A DNA stretch of 64,000 nt from Pontibacter sp. E15-1 (GCF_022601975.1 NZ_JAKVIR010000004.1:124001-188000), one strand, 5' to 3'. Positions 10,141 through 19,936 are shown, counted from the stretch's first letter. Translations and numbers: made by a program. Notes: generated by a model not told the origin, from the letters alone.

Positions 10141-12429
10141 CTATGGGGTAGCAGGCAGATGCGCCTGATGTACTCCATGCCCGCCTTTCTTCTTCTGAAA
10201 ATCCAGCCTGGCGGCCGCTATCTTTTTTACCTGGGCCTGTCCCTCGGTTATCTGGACGAACTGGTTGGCAGCGATATCCTTAAACACCTGGGTATGGGTG
10301 GAGCCGGGCCAGATGATGACCAGCTCGTCGATCCGGGATGCCTGCCCCAGCCCGATTTCCGCCCGCAGCGCCGACGCCCCGAAACTTCCCCCAGAGTTTA
10401 CGTCCCGGTACAGCACCCTTTGCCTGCCGTTTTCGGTAACCGTAAGTTTCAGGCGTGCCCCGATGGCGGCTTTGTTGGCTTTTATACCCTCCAGCTTTAG
10501 TATGATCCACTTGTTGCCGGAGGCGGTGCGCTCCTGGTAAGTGTTTTTGAAGAGCGCGTTTCGGTAGCTGTCGCCCTCATACGCCCCGCCCATCACGGTA
10601 TAGATATCCTGGTCGCCGTCGTTGTCCAGATCCCCGGCGGCAACGGCATGGCCTTTCTGAAGGTGCCCCACCCCGGCGGCGGTCGTGACGTCCTGATAGC
10701 CTTTCCCGGCGTTGTTGCGGAACAGCTTGTTGGGGATGATGGACTCAAAGCTGGGGTCGCCGGTGCCCAGGTACATGTCCAGCCAGCCGTCGTTGTCGAT
10801 GTCCAGAAAATTGCAGCCCATGGTATACAGGGCTTTGTTGATGCCCGCCTCCTCGGCTATGTCCGTGAAAGTGCCATCGTGGTTGTTGCGGTAGAGCCGT
10901 GCTTTTTCGGCCTCGTTCGGCAGGCCCAGGTACTCGGCCGCCACATTGTACGAAACGCCGGGCTCGGTGCTGAACTTAAAGCCGGACACGAAAATGTCGA
11001 GCCAGCCATCGTTGTCGTAATCGTAAAACCAGGTGGGGAACGACAGCATCGGCTTTTGCAGCCCCGCCTTTTCCGTCACGTCATCGAACCGGAGCTGGCC
11101 GTTCTTTCCGTGCCCCAGGTTCCGGAACAGGTAGTTCTGGCCATACAGCGTCGAGACATACAGGTCCTGCCAGCCGTCGTTGTCGAAGTCGCCGGAGGTT
11201 ACGCCCTTCACATACTGCTTCAGCGCCACGCCAGCCTCCTGCGCCACATTGTAAAAACTGCCACGGTGATTGAGGTATAACTGGCAGGGGTTGGGAGTGA
11301 ACTGGTCTGCGGTTTCGTTGCCAATGAACAGGTCAACCCATCCGTCGTTGTTAAAATCGGCCCATGTGGCCGTTTGCGTCGGGTAGAAGGAGAGCAGGCC
11401 AACGGCCTCCGTCACATCGCTAAACGTGCCGTCGCCGTTGTTGCGCAGGAGCGAGTTGGGCTGCTTGCCTTGATGCTCAAACCATGCGCCCCGCAGCACC
11501 AACACATCCATGTAACCGTCGTTGTTATAATCGGCCTGCAGCATGTTCAGGCTGTTGGTGATGCCTGTCAGCCCCGCTTTCGCGGTATGGTCGGCAAAAG
11601 AGCCGTCGCCCTGGTTGTGGAAATAGCGAATCTGATCCCGCAGCCCGTAGGAAGAGGCCAGAATGTCCAGATACCCGTCGTTGTCGAAGTCCTCCAGCAC
11701 CGTTCCCCCGGAAATATCGGCCACGTCCACGCCCAGGTCCCCGGCAATCTCCTCGAACGGGGCCACAGGGTATGGCGACTGATCCTCTATCGGGATGAGC
11801 CATTGCTTTGGCACGCGGTCCGGGTACTCGCCAAGGGTCATGTAGGCGATATTCAAAAGCCAGCGGTACTGCAGGGCATCGGGGTGGCGGCTCAGCAGGG
11901 AGGTATACTGCGCGATAGCTTTGCGGGAGCCGTCGGGGAGCTGGTGGAAGCCTGGGCTGGCAATCGGGAAAATGCAGGAGGCGGAGGTATGGTTAAGCAG
12001 GCAGTTTTCCTGTTCGCCGGTGCGCAGGTATGCCTGCGCGATATCCGCCTCCAGCCGGTCGGCCAGCCCCACGTCCTTCGGTGTGAGGCTGTAGGCGATC
12101 TGTGGCAGTTCCGCGCGCAGTTTCTCAAACAGCCTGGCCGCCTCCGCCGATTCTCCCGCCCGGAGCAGCTCGGTGGCTTTCTGGTACTCAAAGTCGAACT
12201 TGCGCCGGCCGGTGGCTTTTGCCGCAAGCGAGTCGAAATGGGCCACCCGGGCATGGTTGGCAAAACGGTTGTCCGGGATATAAAACGTCTGGGCCACTTC
12301 CTCCAGGAGCGCTACCATTTCCCGGCTGCCCGTTTCCTCCTTCTTCTCGCCGCAACCGGGCAGGAGGAGGGCAATCAGGAGACAAATGCCGGGTATACTT
12401 TTAGCACAAGAACGAAGAAGGCGCACCAT
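10141..12429 (-). CDS. CRTAC1-like lipoprotein with helical N-terminus, VCBS repeats and C-terminal ASPIC/UnbV (paralogue B)
   Basis: Predicted lipoprotein of 762 residues; lipobox Cys26 when read from the ATG at 12429. That start lies 28 bp after the stop of the upstream gene, which fits translation in an operon with it. Unlike its three large neighbours it starts with a helical, TPR-like module of about 220 residues (KATELLRAGESAEAARLFEKL), followed by one VCBS/FG-GAP propeller block (DFDNDGYLD, DYNNDGYMD, DFNNDGWVD, DYDNDGWLD) and one ASPIC/UnbV domain near the C-terminus (about 640-730, GARLKLTV ... IIWPGS). This two-part order is the common arrangement of bacterial ASPIC/UnbV proteins. 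Likely anchored in the outer membrane; function unknown. Confidence 0.85.
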   Translation of the reverse strand: MVRLLRSCAKSIPGICLLIALLLPGCGEKKEETGSREMVALLEEVAQTFYIPDNRFANHARVAHFDSLAAKATGRRKFDFEYQKATELLRAGESAEAARLFEKLRAELPQIAYSLTPKDVGLADRLEADIAQAYLRTGEQENCLLNHTSASCIFPIASPGFHQLPDGSRKAIAQYTSLLSRHPDALQYRWLLNIAYMTLGEYPDRVPKQWLIPIEDQSPYPVAPFEEIAGDLGVDVADISGGTVLEDFDNDGYLDILASSYGLRDQIRYFHNQGDGSFADHTAKAGLTGITNSLNMLQADYNNDGYMDVLVLRGAWFEHQGKQPNSLLRNNGDGTFSDVTEAVGLLSFYPTQTATWADFNNDGWVDLFIGNETADQFTPNPCQLYLNHRGSFYNVAQEAGVALKQYVKGVTSGDFDNDGWQDLYVSTLYGQNYLFRNLGHGKNGQLRFDDVTEKAGLQKPMLSFPTWFYDYDNDGWLDIFVSGFKFSTEPGVSYNVAAEYLGLPNEAEKARLYRNNHDGTFTDIAEEAGINKALYTMGCNFLDIDNDGWLDMYLGTGDPSFESIIPNKLFRNNAGKGYQDVTTAAGVGHLQKGHAVAAGDLDNDGDQDIYTVMGGAYEGDSYRNALFKNTYQERTASGNKWIILKLEGIKANKAAIGARLKLTVTENGRQRVLYRDVNSGGSFGASALRAEIGLGQASRIDELVIIWPGSTHTQVFKDIAANQFVQITEGQAQVKKIAAARLDFQKKKGGHGVHQAHLPATP

Positions 12430-12457
12430 ATTCTGAGTTTTATACCCTATCACGAGG

Positions 12458-15400
12458 TTATCTGATTTTTCGGCTTTCGCCGTTGAAGCCATACGCCACC
12501 ACCGACACCGCATTCAGGGGTATGGCCATGCTCCGGGTGGACTGTGAAAGATAGCCCGAGCCGTAATACAGCTCCCGCACGAGTTTCCGGCCGGTGTCGA
12601 GCGTTATCTCTATCCGCGCGTCCGAGGGTTTTGTTACGATAACCGAGGCTGGACTGGCCGAGTTGGTGGTATAGGCCTGCAGCGGGCCGTTGTTGTTGGC
12701 CACCAAAACCAGCGGACGGCCATTCGCCAGCGTCAGCTCTGCCATGCCTTTGGCGTCACCGTCTACCAGAAAGCCGCTTTGCTGCAGGCCAACTGGCGCA
12801 AAACCTCCTTTGCCGTCGCCTTTCAGGTATAGGCCCGTGAAGGCATCGTAGGCCCCGCTGAGCACTTCTGGCGCCTGGGAGTTGCCGGTGAGCAGGGCAT
12901 CCAGGTTGCCGTCGCCGTCATAGTCGTTCACCGTGATGCCGAAAACGGGGGCAAACTGCGCCTGCATCGGCAGCGGCGCAATGCGGAATTTGCCGCCTCC
13001 CAGGTTTTCGAGGTAGCTGCTTTGCATGTGCACGCTCTTCAGGATGTAGGACTGCTGCAGCTCTTCGGGCGTGAGCACCTCCGTGACCGAGGCCCGGGCG
13101 TAGCTGTCGTAGCTGGTAAAGCGCCTGCGCATGGACACCATCTGGTCAAAAACATCGTCGCGCGGCCGAACAGGCACATTTTTGCCCATCACATAATAGG
13201 TCAGGATGGGGTCCATGCTCCCGTTGTGGTCGAAGTCGGCGGCGTATACGCTGATGGGCTCTGTGGCGGAGGCTTTCAGTTTGGTGTTGAGGCCCAGGTT
13301 ACCGGCGATATAGTCGATGTCGCCGTCGTTGTCGAAGTCGCCGCCGGCCAGGCTGTTCCACCAGCCGCTGGTGGCGGGCAGCCCGGTGGCGGCAGTCACG
13401 TTCTGGAGCTTCCCGCCCACGTTCCGGAAAAAGGTAACCGGGAGCCCCTCGCCCACCACAATCAGGTCCACGGCCTTGTCGTTGTCGAAATCGGTCCAGA
13501 GGGCGGCGGTCAGCATCCCGAGTTGCTGCAGGGCGGGGCATACCTGCGCGGTCGCGTTCCGGAACTTGCCGCCCTCGTTCAGCAGGATATAGCTTTCGGC
13601 TGGGGTAGGGTAGCGCTGCGGCACCACGCGGCCACCCACCAGCAGATCCAGGTCGCCGTCGCCGTCAATGTCGGCTGCGGTCACAAACGAGCCGCTGGCG
13701 GTGGTGGCGGGCAGTGCCTGCGCATCGGGGGTGAAGCGGCCCTTGCCGTCGTTTTTGTAGAGCTTGTCCTGGTAGTAGGGGGAGCCAGCCGGAAACTCAT
13801 ACCCTCCGCTCACCACATACAGGTCCAGGTCACCGTCCTGGTCGGCGTCGAAAAGCAGGCTGCCCATGTCTTCCTCATACTTGGTCTGGTCCGTGATGGG
13901 GGCGCTGGCGAACGTGCCGTTTCCGGACTGAAGGAACACGCGCCCCGGGTATTTGTAGGCGCCGCCCACATAAAAGTCCTCCAGTCCGTCGCCGTTCACG
14001 TCGCCCACGGCCAGGCCCGGCCCGTTCTGCGAGTATTTGTGCGGCAGCAGGGGCTGCACCTTAAAATCCACATAGGGCTCCTCTTTGTGGGTATAAGCGA
14101 TGGTGTGTTTGGCGTTGGCAGCCTGGAAGAGGGGCGGGGCAGTGGTTTTCCGGAGCACCTTCGCCGCCACGGCGTTTTTATGGTATAGCGTAAGCACCTG
14201 GTTTGCCCGCACGCTGTCGAGGCGCTGCACCTTGTCGTCGGGCCAGGTTACTTCCAGCACCGCTACGGTCGCCTCCTGCCCCAGGCCAAAATGTAGGAAA
14301 GGCTCCACCGTAGACATAAACCCACGGTAGGGCGAGAACTCCTGGTACTGCCTGTTGCCGTTCTGCTGCACCACCATGACTTTGGCGCCATACCCTGCCG
14401 CGTTCGCCGGTCCTCCCTGCAGTTTTATCCGCAGGAAACTGTTTTTCAGCTGTTTGTCGGCGTTGTTGCGGTACACAAAGGCTTTGCCGTTGATGTTGTT
14501 GGTCACCAGGTCCAGGTCGCCGTCGTTGTCGAGGTCGGCGTAGGCGGCCCCGTTGGAGAAGGACGGCACGTCAAGGCCCCAGGCTTTGGTCTGGTTGCTG
14601 AACGTGAAGTCGCCGTTGTTGCGGTAGACGTAGTTTGGCTTTTTGGCGTTGGGCAGCTTGTTCACCACCTCCAGGAGTTGCTTGTTTAGTGCATCCAGCG
14701 GCATGTTGCTGTTGAGACCCTGCATGCGGTACATGATAAAGTCGCGGTTGGTGATGTCCTTCGGAAAGCCGTTGGTGATGTGCAGGTCTTTGTAGCCGTC
14801 GTTGTCGAAGTCGGCCAGCAGGGGGCTCCAACTCCAGTCGGTGCTGTGCACCCCGGCCAGCTGCCCAATCTCGCTGAAGGTGCCGTTGCCGTTGTTGAGC
14901 TGCAGCGTGTTGCGCATGTACTGGGGGGTATAGCCGTTCAGAAGTTCCCCCCGGAAACGGTCGTAGTTCGTGCCGGCAAACATGAGCTTGCTCCGCAGAT
15001 TGTCTTCCGGCAGCATGTCCAGGGTGATGATGTCGGGCAGGCCGTCGTTGTTGAAGTCGGCCACATCGTTGCCCATCGCCGACTGGCTCTGGTGCCTGAA
15101 GTATGCCGCAGCCTTGTCGGTGAAAGTGCCATTGCCGTTGTTGAGGTACAGGATGTCGTTGGAGAGGTAATCGTTGGACACGTATACATCCGGCCATCCG
15201 TCCTGGTTAATGTCGCTGATGGCCACGCCCAGGCCCTGGCCCTCCACCAGTATACCCGCCTGCCCCGAAACATCCGTGAAGGAGTTGTTGCCGTTGTTGC
15301 GGTACAGCTTGTCGGTGTTTTTGCCCGAGCCGTCCCGCAGTTGCGGGCGCAGCAGGTTGGGGTTTTTATCGTCCAGGGTATGGTTGAGCAGGTAGAGGTC

Positions 15401-16015
15401 GAGGTCGCCGTCCTTGTCATAGTCGAAGAAGGCGGCGTGCGTGGAGTAGCTCTCGTCGGCAAGGCCATACTGCTGCGCGGCTTCCGTAAACGTGTTGTCG
15501 TGGTTGTTGAGGTAGAGCAGGTTCTTGCGGCTTTCCGGTGCTGCCTTGCCCGTCACGCAGACGTAGATATCCTGAAAGCCGTCGTTGTTCACGTCGGCCA
15601 CGGCCACACCGCTTGCCCAGCGCCCTGCGGTGTTGATGCCCGCCCGCGCCGTGATGTCCTCAAACCGCATGTTTCCCTTGTTGAGGTATAGCTTGCTGGG
15701 CACCATGTTGCCCGAGAAGAAGATGTCGGGCAGGCTGTCGTTGTTGAAATCGGCCACGGCCACCCCGCCCCCGTTGTAGAAATACTCAAACTCCAGCACG
15801 TTCAGCATCGGGGTTTCGGTGAGGGTGTTCGCGAAATCAATGCCTGTTTTAGATGCAGGGAGGCTTTCGAACAGCGTGGGCGCGGAGGCCTGGGCTGCTT
15901 CCGGGGCTTTTCTGCCGTCCTTTTCTTCCCGGGCGCCACAACCGGATAGCAGCAGCAAGGCGGCCAGCAGGCAGGCGAAGGGCAAAGGCAGGTATGTTTT
16001 GGTTGATGCGTGCAT
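12458..16015 (-). CDS. large surface lipoprotein with two VCBS blocks and ASPIC/UnbV domain (paralogue C)
   Basis: A 1185-residue predicted lipoprotein (lipobox SGC, Cys26) with the same plan as paralogue A. Two blocks of calcium-loop repeats (DFNNDSLPD, DVNNDGFQD, DYDKDGDLDL, DIDGDGDLDL, DYDGDGNLD) flank an ASPIC/UnbV domain at about residues 520-605 (GYGAKVMV ... HFGLG ... TWPDDK). It shares long stretches with paralogues A and D, for example QPLLPH-Y-x-x-NGPGLAVGDVNGDGLEDFYVGG at the start of the second block, so the three arose by duplication. It is followed 28 bp later by paralogue B on the same strand. The region upstream of its start contains a MITE. Confidence 0.88.
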   Translation of the reverse strand: MHASTKTYLPLPFACLLAALLLLSGCGAREEKDGRKAPEAAQASAPTLFESLPASKTGIDFANTLTETPMLNVLEFEYFYNGGGVAVADFNNDSLPDIFFSGNMVPSKLYLNKGNMRFEDITARAGINTAGRWASGVAVADVNNDGFQDIYVCVTGKAAPESRKNLLYLNNHDNTFTEAAQQYGLADESYSTHAAFFDYDKDGDLDLYLLNHTLDDKNPNLLRPQLRDGSGKNTDKLYRNNGNNSFTDVSGQAGILVEGQGLGVAISDINQDGWPDVYVSNDYLSNDILYLNNGNGTFTDKAAAYFRHQSQSAMGNDVADFNNDGLPDIITLDMLPEDNLRSKLMFAGTNYDRFRGELLNGYTPQYMRNTLQLNNGNGTFSEIGQLAGVHSTDWSWSPLLADFDNDGYKDLHITNGFPKDITNRDFIMYRMQGLNSNMPLDALNKQLLEVVNKLPNAKKPNYVYRNNGDFTFSNQTKAWGLDVPSFSNGAAYADLDNDGDLDLVTNNINGKAFVYRNNADKQLKNSFLRIKLQGGPANAAGYGAKVMVVQQNGNRQYQEFSPYRGFMSTVEPFLHFGLGQEATVAVLEVTWPDDKVQRLDSVRANQVLTLYHKNAVAAKVLRKTTAPPLFQAANAKHTIAYTHKEEPYVDFKVQPLLPHKYSQNGPGLAVGDVNGDGLEDFYVGGAYKYPGRVFLQSGNGTFASAPITDQTKYEEDMGSLLFDADQDGDLDLYVVSGGYEFPAGSPYYQDKLYKNDGKGRFTPDAQALPATTASGSFVTAADIDGDGDLDLLVGGRVVPQRYPTPAESYILLNEGGKFRNATAQVCPALQQLGMLTAALWTDFDNDKAVDLIVVGEGLPVTFFRNVGGKLQNVTAATGLPATSGWWNSLAGGDFDNDGDIDYIAGNLGLNTKLKASATEPISVYAADFDHNGSMDPILTYYVMGKNVPVRPRDDVFDQMVSMRRRFTSYDSYARASVTEVLTPEELQQSYILKSVHMQSSYLENLGGGKFRIAPLPMQAQFAPVFGITVNDYDGDGNLDALLTGNSQAPEVLSGAYDAFTGLYLKGDGKGGFAPVGLQQSGFLVDGDAKGMAELTLANGRPLVLVANNNGPLQAYTTNSASPASVIVTKPSDARIEITLDTGRKLVRELYYGSGYLSQSTRSMAIPLNAVSVVAYGFNGESRKIR

Positions 16016-16414
16016 GGGTTTAGGTATAGAGCGGAGCAGCTTGCCGGAGCACTTGCCTTCGCCGGAAAAACCGGGACTTTGCCGGTGTCATCCCGAAGGC
16101 AACACACTAGTCTGGCTTGTCAGTTTTCATTAGGATTGGCAAGACGTGTGCTCCGGCAGCGTCCGTGCATTAAGAGCATGTTTAAAATTCATCTTTTGGG
16201 CTGCAAATTGTTCATAAAGGAACCTGACTTCGCCTTTTTATCACCCCATAGCGCTGCTATGCGGTTCAAAAAACGCTTCGCCAGAACCCTTCCTGAACAA
16301 TTTTCGCTTCCAAAAACGAAATTTAAACATGCTCTAAGTAACTGTTTCTCGGCCAATAAATCAAGTTCTCCTGCAAGCGCAGTAGCCAAAAAATCACGAT
16401 TCCCTGTGTTATGG
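16016..16414. other. intergenic region with MITE between paralogues C and D
   Basis: No gene. It separates the start of paralogue C (16015, minus strand) from the stop of paralogue D (16415, minus strand) and must hold the promoter of paralogue C. A 161-bp hairpin transposable element occupies 16174-16334, so any promoter for paralogue C lies in the remaining 158 bp next to its start or inside the element. No clear terminator for paralogue D is visible unless the hairpin element serves as one. Confidence 0.6.
16174..16334. mobile_element. MITE-like 161-bp hairpin element, copy 1
   Basis: A near-perfect palindrome over its whole length: the ends are GAGCATGTTTAAA and TTTAAACATGCTC, and the centre is CATAGC-GCT-GCTATG. 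It is flanked on both sides by TAA (16171-16173 and 16335-16337), which reads as a 3-bp target duplication. A second copy of exactly the same length, differing at only two positions, lies at 39896-40056. It has no coding capacity. TNA duplications are made by several IS5-family subgroups, so an IS5-type transposase elsewhere in the genome is the likely mover (inference). Confidence 0.9.
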
Positions 16415-19400
16415 CTAGGGCACCCGGCTAACCTGCCCTGTTGGCAAAGCCAGTTTTCGGCCCTTTCCGGTAAAGTCGTACAGCATAACCGTTTGCGCGC
16501 CCGCAGGTATAAACAGCGTTCTGGACGATTGCGACAGGTAGCCCGAACCGTGGTAAAACTCCTGCCGTACTTTTCTGCCATCCCGCAGGGTTACCGCAGC
16601 CCAGGCATCCGTGGGGGCAAGGGGTATACCGGCCTGCTCCTGCATGTAGCGGAACGTTTTCAGCGGGCCCTGGTTAGCGGCCGACAACACCATGCGTTTG
16701 CCTCCCGGCAGGGCAAGCTCCGCGATTCCTTTGGCGTCCGTGTCCACAAAAAAGCCGCTTTTGGTAACCGGCACAGGGGCGAAGTGGCCTTTGCCGTCTC
16801 CCTGCAGGTATAGGCCAATGGAGGCATCATACCAGCCCGTCTGTATCTCGGTGCCGTAGTTGTTGCCCGTCAGCAGCAGGTCGAGGTTACCGTCGTGGTT
16901 GTAGTCGTTCACCGCGATGCCGAACACCGGGGCCAGCTGCGCCTGCACCGGCAGTGGCACGATCCGGAATTTGCCTTTGCCCAGGTTCTCGATGTAGCTG
17001 CTTTGCAGCTGGGTGCTTTGCATCACCATGGCCCCCGCCAGTTCATCATCCGTAAACAACTCCCCATAGCCGATGTGGGCATAGGCCGCAAAACTCGTGA
17101 ACTTGCGACGCATCGAAACCATTTGGTCGGTCATGGCGTCGCGGGGGTGGGCGGGATAGTTCTGGCCCAGCAGGTAATGGCCCAGCACCGGGTCGATGCT
17201 GCCGTTGTTGTCGAAGTCCTTTGCCGTGATCGTGACAGGCTCTGTGGGAGATGCCTTGTAGTCGGAGTTCAGGCCGAAGTTGCCGGCGATATAGTCCGTG
17301 TCGCCGTCGTTGTCGAAATCGCCGGCGGCCAGGCTGTTCCACCAGCCCACAGCTTCCTGCAGACCCGTGTCTGCGGTTGCATTCACAAACTTTCCGCCCT
17401 GGTTTCTAAACAAGGTCAGGGGCATCCACTCACCCGCCAGCAGCAGGTCGGTATGCCCGTCCTGGTCGGCGTCTGTCCAGAGCGCCGCCGTGACCAGGCC
17501 CAGCTGTTGGAGCGCAGGGCACAGTTTCTCGGTTACATCGGTAAATTTGCCGCCGTTGTTCTGCAGGATATAGCTTTTGGCCGGCAGGGGGTAGCGCTGC
17601 GGCACCACGCGGCCGCCCACAAACAGGTCGAGGTCGCCGTCCTGGTCGTAGTCTGCCGCAACCACGCAGGAGCCGCTGGACCTGGTGTCGGGTAGCGCAG
17701 CGGGGTTGAGGATGAAATTGCCTTTGCCGTTGTTGCTGTAGAGCCTGTCCTGATAGGCCGGGTCGCCCTCCTTAAACTCGCTTCCGCCGCTCACCACATA
17801 CAGGTCCAGGTCGCCGTCACTGTCGGCATCGAAAAGCAGCACGCCCATCTCATCGCCGTGCGTTACCCCGTCTGGCAGCGCAACTCCTTTAAACGTGCCC
17901 GCCGCCTGCTGCAGGTATAGCTTTCCGGGCGTGTCGGAGGAGCCGCCCACGTAAAAGTCCTCCAACCCATCGCCGTTCACGTCGCCCACGGCAATGCCCG
18001 GGCCGCCCTGCGAGTACTTCTGCATCAGCAGCGGCTGCAGCTTGAAGTCCACGAAATCGTTTTCCTGATGCCGGTAGCTGATACCGGTGGCCGCGCTGTC
18101 CTGCCCCTGAAAAAGGGCCGTGGGGGCAGCGGGGGCAGGCTCCGGAGCAGGAGTGGTGGCGTCTGCGTGCCGCACGGTCAACACCTGGTCTGCTTTGATG
18201 TTCCGGATTGTCTGCCGTCGGCCGTCAGGCCACACGATCTCCAGTGCGTCTGCCTGCGTGGATTTCCCCAACCCGAAATGCACCACGTTCTCGACAGTCG
18301 ATTTATACCCTCTATAAACAGAATGGTCGTGGTATAGTTGGCGGCCGCCGGATGTAAGGGTGAGTTTCGTGCCCAGCCCGGCTTTGTTCTTTGCCTCGCC
18401 CTCCAGTTTCACGCGCAGGTAATGGCGGTCGGGGAGGGCGCTGGCGGTGTTCCGGTAGATAAAGGCCGCCTCGTCGATGTTGTTCATCACCAGGTCCAGG
18501 TCGCCGTCGTTGTCGAGGTCGGCAAAGGCGGTGCCGTTGGTATAGGACGGGGCGTCAAGTCCCCACTCCACCGACTTGTCTGTAAAGGACAAATTCCCGG
18601 TGTTCTGGTAGATATAGTTGTGCACTTTCACGCCCGCGAGGTCCTTGATCAGGCTGGCCATTGTTTTAGACTGGTGCGCCTTGTCTCCAAACTGGGCTTC
18701 CTGGCGCTTGTAAATGATAAAGTCCAGGTTGGTGACGTCCTTGCGGTAGCCGTTGGTAATGAGCAGGTCGCGGTTCCCGTCGTTGTCGAAGTCGGCGAAC
18801 AGCGGGGCCCAGCTCCAGTCGGTGCGGTGAATGCCCGCCAGCTGCCCCACCTCGCTGAAGGTGCCGTTGCCGTTGTTGAGCTGCAGCGTGTTGCGGATAT
18901 ACTGCGGCTGGTAGCCCAGCGTGAGGTTGTGCCGGAAACGGTCGTAGTTGCCCGCCGCGATCATGGTCTTCTCCCGCTGGTTGTCGGGCGGCATCATGTC
19001 CACGGTCACAATGTCTACCAGGCCGTCGTTGTTGAAGTCGGCGATGTCGGTGCCCATGGCGTTCCAGCTCTGGTGCTTCAGGTACTGCCTGGAGCGGTCG
19101 GTGAAGGTGCCGTCGCCGTTGCTGATGTATAGGATGTCGTTGGTGATGAAGTCGTTGGCGGCATAGATGTCGGGCCAGCCGTCGTTGTTGATGTCGGCGA
19201 TGCCCACGCCCAGGCCATACCCCTCGATGAGGATACCGGCCTCCTTCGACACATTGGTGAAGGTATTGTCGCCGTTGTTGCGGTACAGCCGGTCGGTGCT
19301 CAGGCTCTGGCCATTCACCTTTTTCATGCGGGAGTTGTTGCGCGGGAAGTTCTCCAGCGCGTTGGTGAGCAGGTACATGTCCAGGTCGCCGTCGCGGTCG

Positions 19401-19936
19401 TAGTCGAGGAAGGCCGCCTGCGTGCTATACCCCACGTCGGCCACGCCATAGGCGCTGGCAGACTCCGTGAAGCTGCCGTCGCCGTTGTTCACGAAAAGCA
19501 TGTTGGGCTTGTCGGCGGATTTGTTGGGTCCGGCCACGCACACATAGATGTCGGTATAGCCGTCGCTGTTCACGTCGGCCATCGCGACGCCGGTTACCCA
19601 GCGGTCCGTCGACACCCCGGCTTTCTCGGTGATGTCCTCAAACTTCATGTTGCCCTTGTTGAGGTATAGCCTGCTGCTGACCATGTTGCCGCCGAAAAAG
19701 ATATCCTGCAGCCCGTCGTTGTTCACATCCCCGATGGCCACGCCCGCCCCGTTGTAGAGGTAATCGTACTCGATGGCGTTCAGGGTGTCGTTCTCGGGCA
19801 GAGTGTTGCTGAAGGTAACGCCGGTTTCCTCAGGGGGCAGCAGTTGGAAGAGATGATCCCCCTTGTCCTGTTTGCAACCGCTGAGCAGGAAAGTGGCATT
19901 TATGAAAAAGAAGAGCAAAGACTTCAAGTGATGCAT
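16415..19936 (-). CDS. large surface lipoprotein with two VCBS blocks and ASPIC/UnbV domain (paralogue D)
   Basis: A predicted lipoprotein of 1173 residues when read from the ATG at 19936, which gives a compact signal peptide with lipobox SGC, Cys21; an in-frame ATG at 19975 would add 13 residues. Two calcium-loop propeller blocks (DVNNDGLQD, DVNSDGYTD, DYDRDGDLDM, DINNDGWPD, DADSDGDLDL) flank an ASPIC/UnbV domain at about residues 502-590 (GLGTKLTL ... VHFGLGK ... VWPDGR). The C-terminal tail GSGYLSQSSRTLFIPAG is nearly the same as in paralogue A. It is transcribed toward paralogue C, away from the sigma factor region. Function unknown; see paralogue A. Confidence 0.88.
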   Translation of the reverse strand: MHHLKSLLFFFINATFLLSGCKQDKGDHLFQLLPPEETGVTFSNTLPENDTLNAIEYDYLYNGAGVAIGDVNNDGLQDIFFGGNMVSSRLYLNKGNMKFEDITEKAGVSTDRWVTGVAMADVNSDGYTDIYVCVAGPNKSADKPNMLFVNNGDGSFTESASAYGVADVGYSTQAAFLDYDRDGDLDMYLLTNALENFPRNNSRMKKVNGQSLSTDRLYRNNGDNTFTNVSKEAGILIEGYGLGVGIADINNDGWPDIYAANDFITNDILYISNGDGTFTDRSRQYLKHQSWNAMGTDIADFNNDGLVDIVTVDMMPPDNQREKTMIAAGNYDRFRHNLTLGYQPQYIRNTLQLNNGNGTFSEVGQLAGIHRTDWSWAPLFADFDNDGNRDLLITNGYRKDVTNLDFIIYKRQEAQFGDKAHQSKTMASLIKDLAGVKVHNYIYQNTGNLSFTDKSVEWGLDAPSYTNGTAFADLDNDGDLDLVMNNIDEAAFIYRNTASALPDRHYLRVKLEGEAKNKAGLGTKLTLTSGGRQLYHDHSVYRGYKSTVENVVHFGLGKSTQADALEIVWPDGRRQTIRNIKADQVLTVRHADATTPAPEPAPAAPTALFQGQDSAATGISYRHQENDFVDFKLQPLLMQKYSQGGPGIAVGDVNGDGLEDFYVGGSSDTPGKLYLQQAAGTFKGVALPDGVTHGDEMGVLLFDADSDGDLDLYVVSGGSEFKEGDPAYQDRLYSNNGKGNFILNPAALPDTRSSGSCVVAADYDQDGDLDLFVGGRVVPQRYPLPAKSYILQNNGGKFTDVTEKLCPALQQLGLVTAALWTDADQDGHTDLLLAGEWMPLTLFRNQGGKFVNATADTGLQEAVGWWNSLAAGDFDNDGDTDYIAGNFGLNSDYKASPTEPVTITAKDFDNNGSIDPVLGHYLLGQNYPAHPRDAMTDQMVSMRRKFTSFAAYAHIGYGELFTDDELAGAMVMQSTQLQSSYIENLGKGKFRIVPLPVQAQLAPVFGIAVNDYNHDGNLDLLLTGNNYGTEIQTGWYDASIGLYLQGDGKGHFAPVPVTKSGFFVDTDAKGIAELALPGGKRMVLSAANQGPLKTFRYMQEQAGIPLAPTDAWAAVTLRDGRKVRQEFYHGSGYLSQSSRTLFIPAGAQTVMLYDFTGKGRKLALPTGQVSRVP

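Noticed and set aside
13022..14188. Long open frames antisense to the VCBS genes (also near 6812-7768, 8435-9379, 14780-15691 and 16895-17695)
   Set aside because: They mirror the repeated Asp/Asn/Gly codons of the opposite strand, have low-complexity Val/His/Gln-rich products and no recognisable domains.
6554..19936. Regularly spaced short repeats (GTCGTTGTCGAAG and similar) that look like a repeat array or CRISPR
   Set aside because: They code for the calcium-loop motifs of the VCBS repeats, vary in spacing and sequence, and have no unique spacers of equal length. No CRISPR array or cas gene is present.
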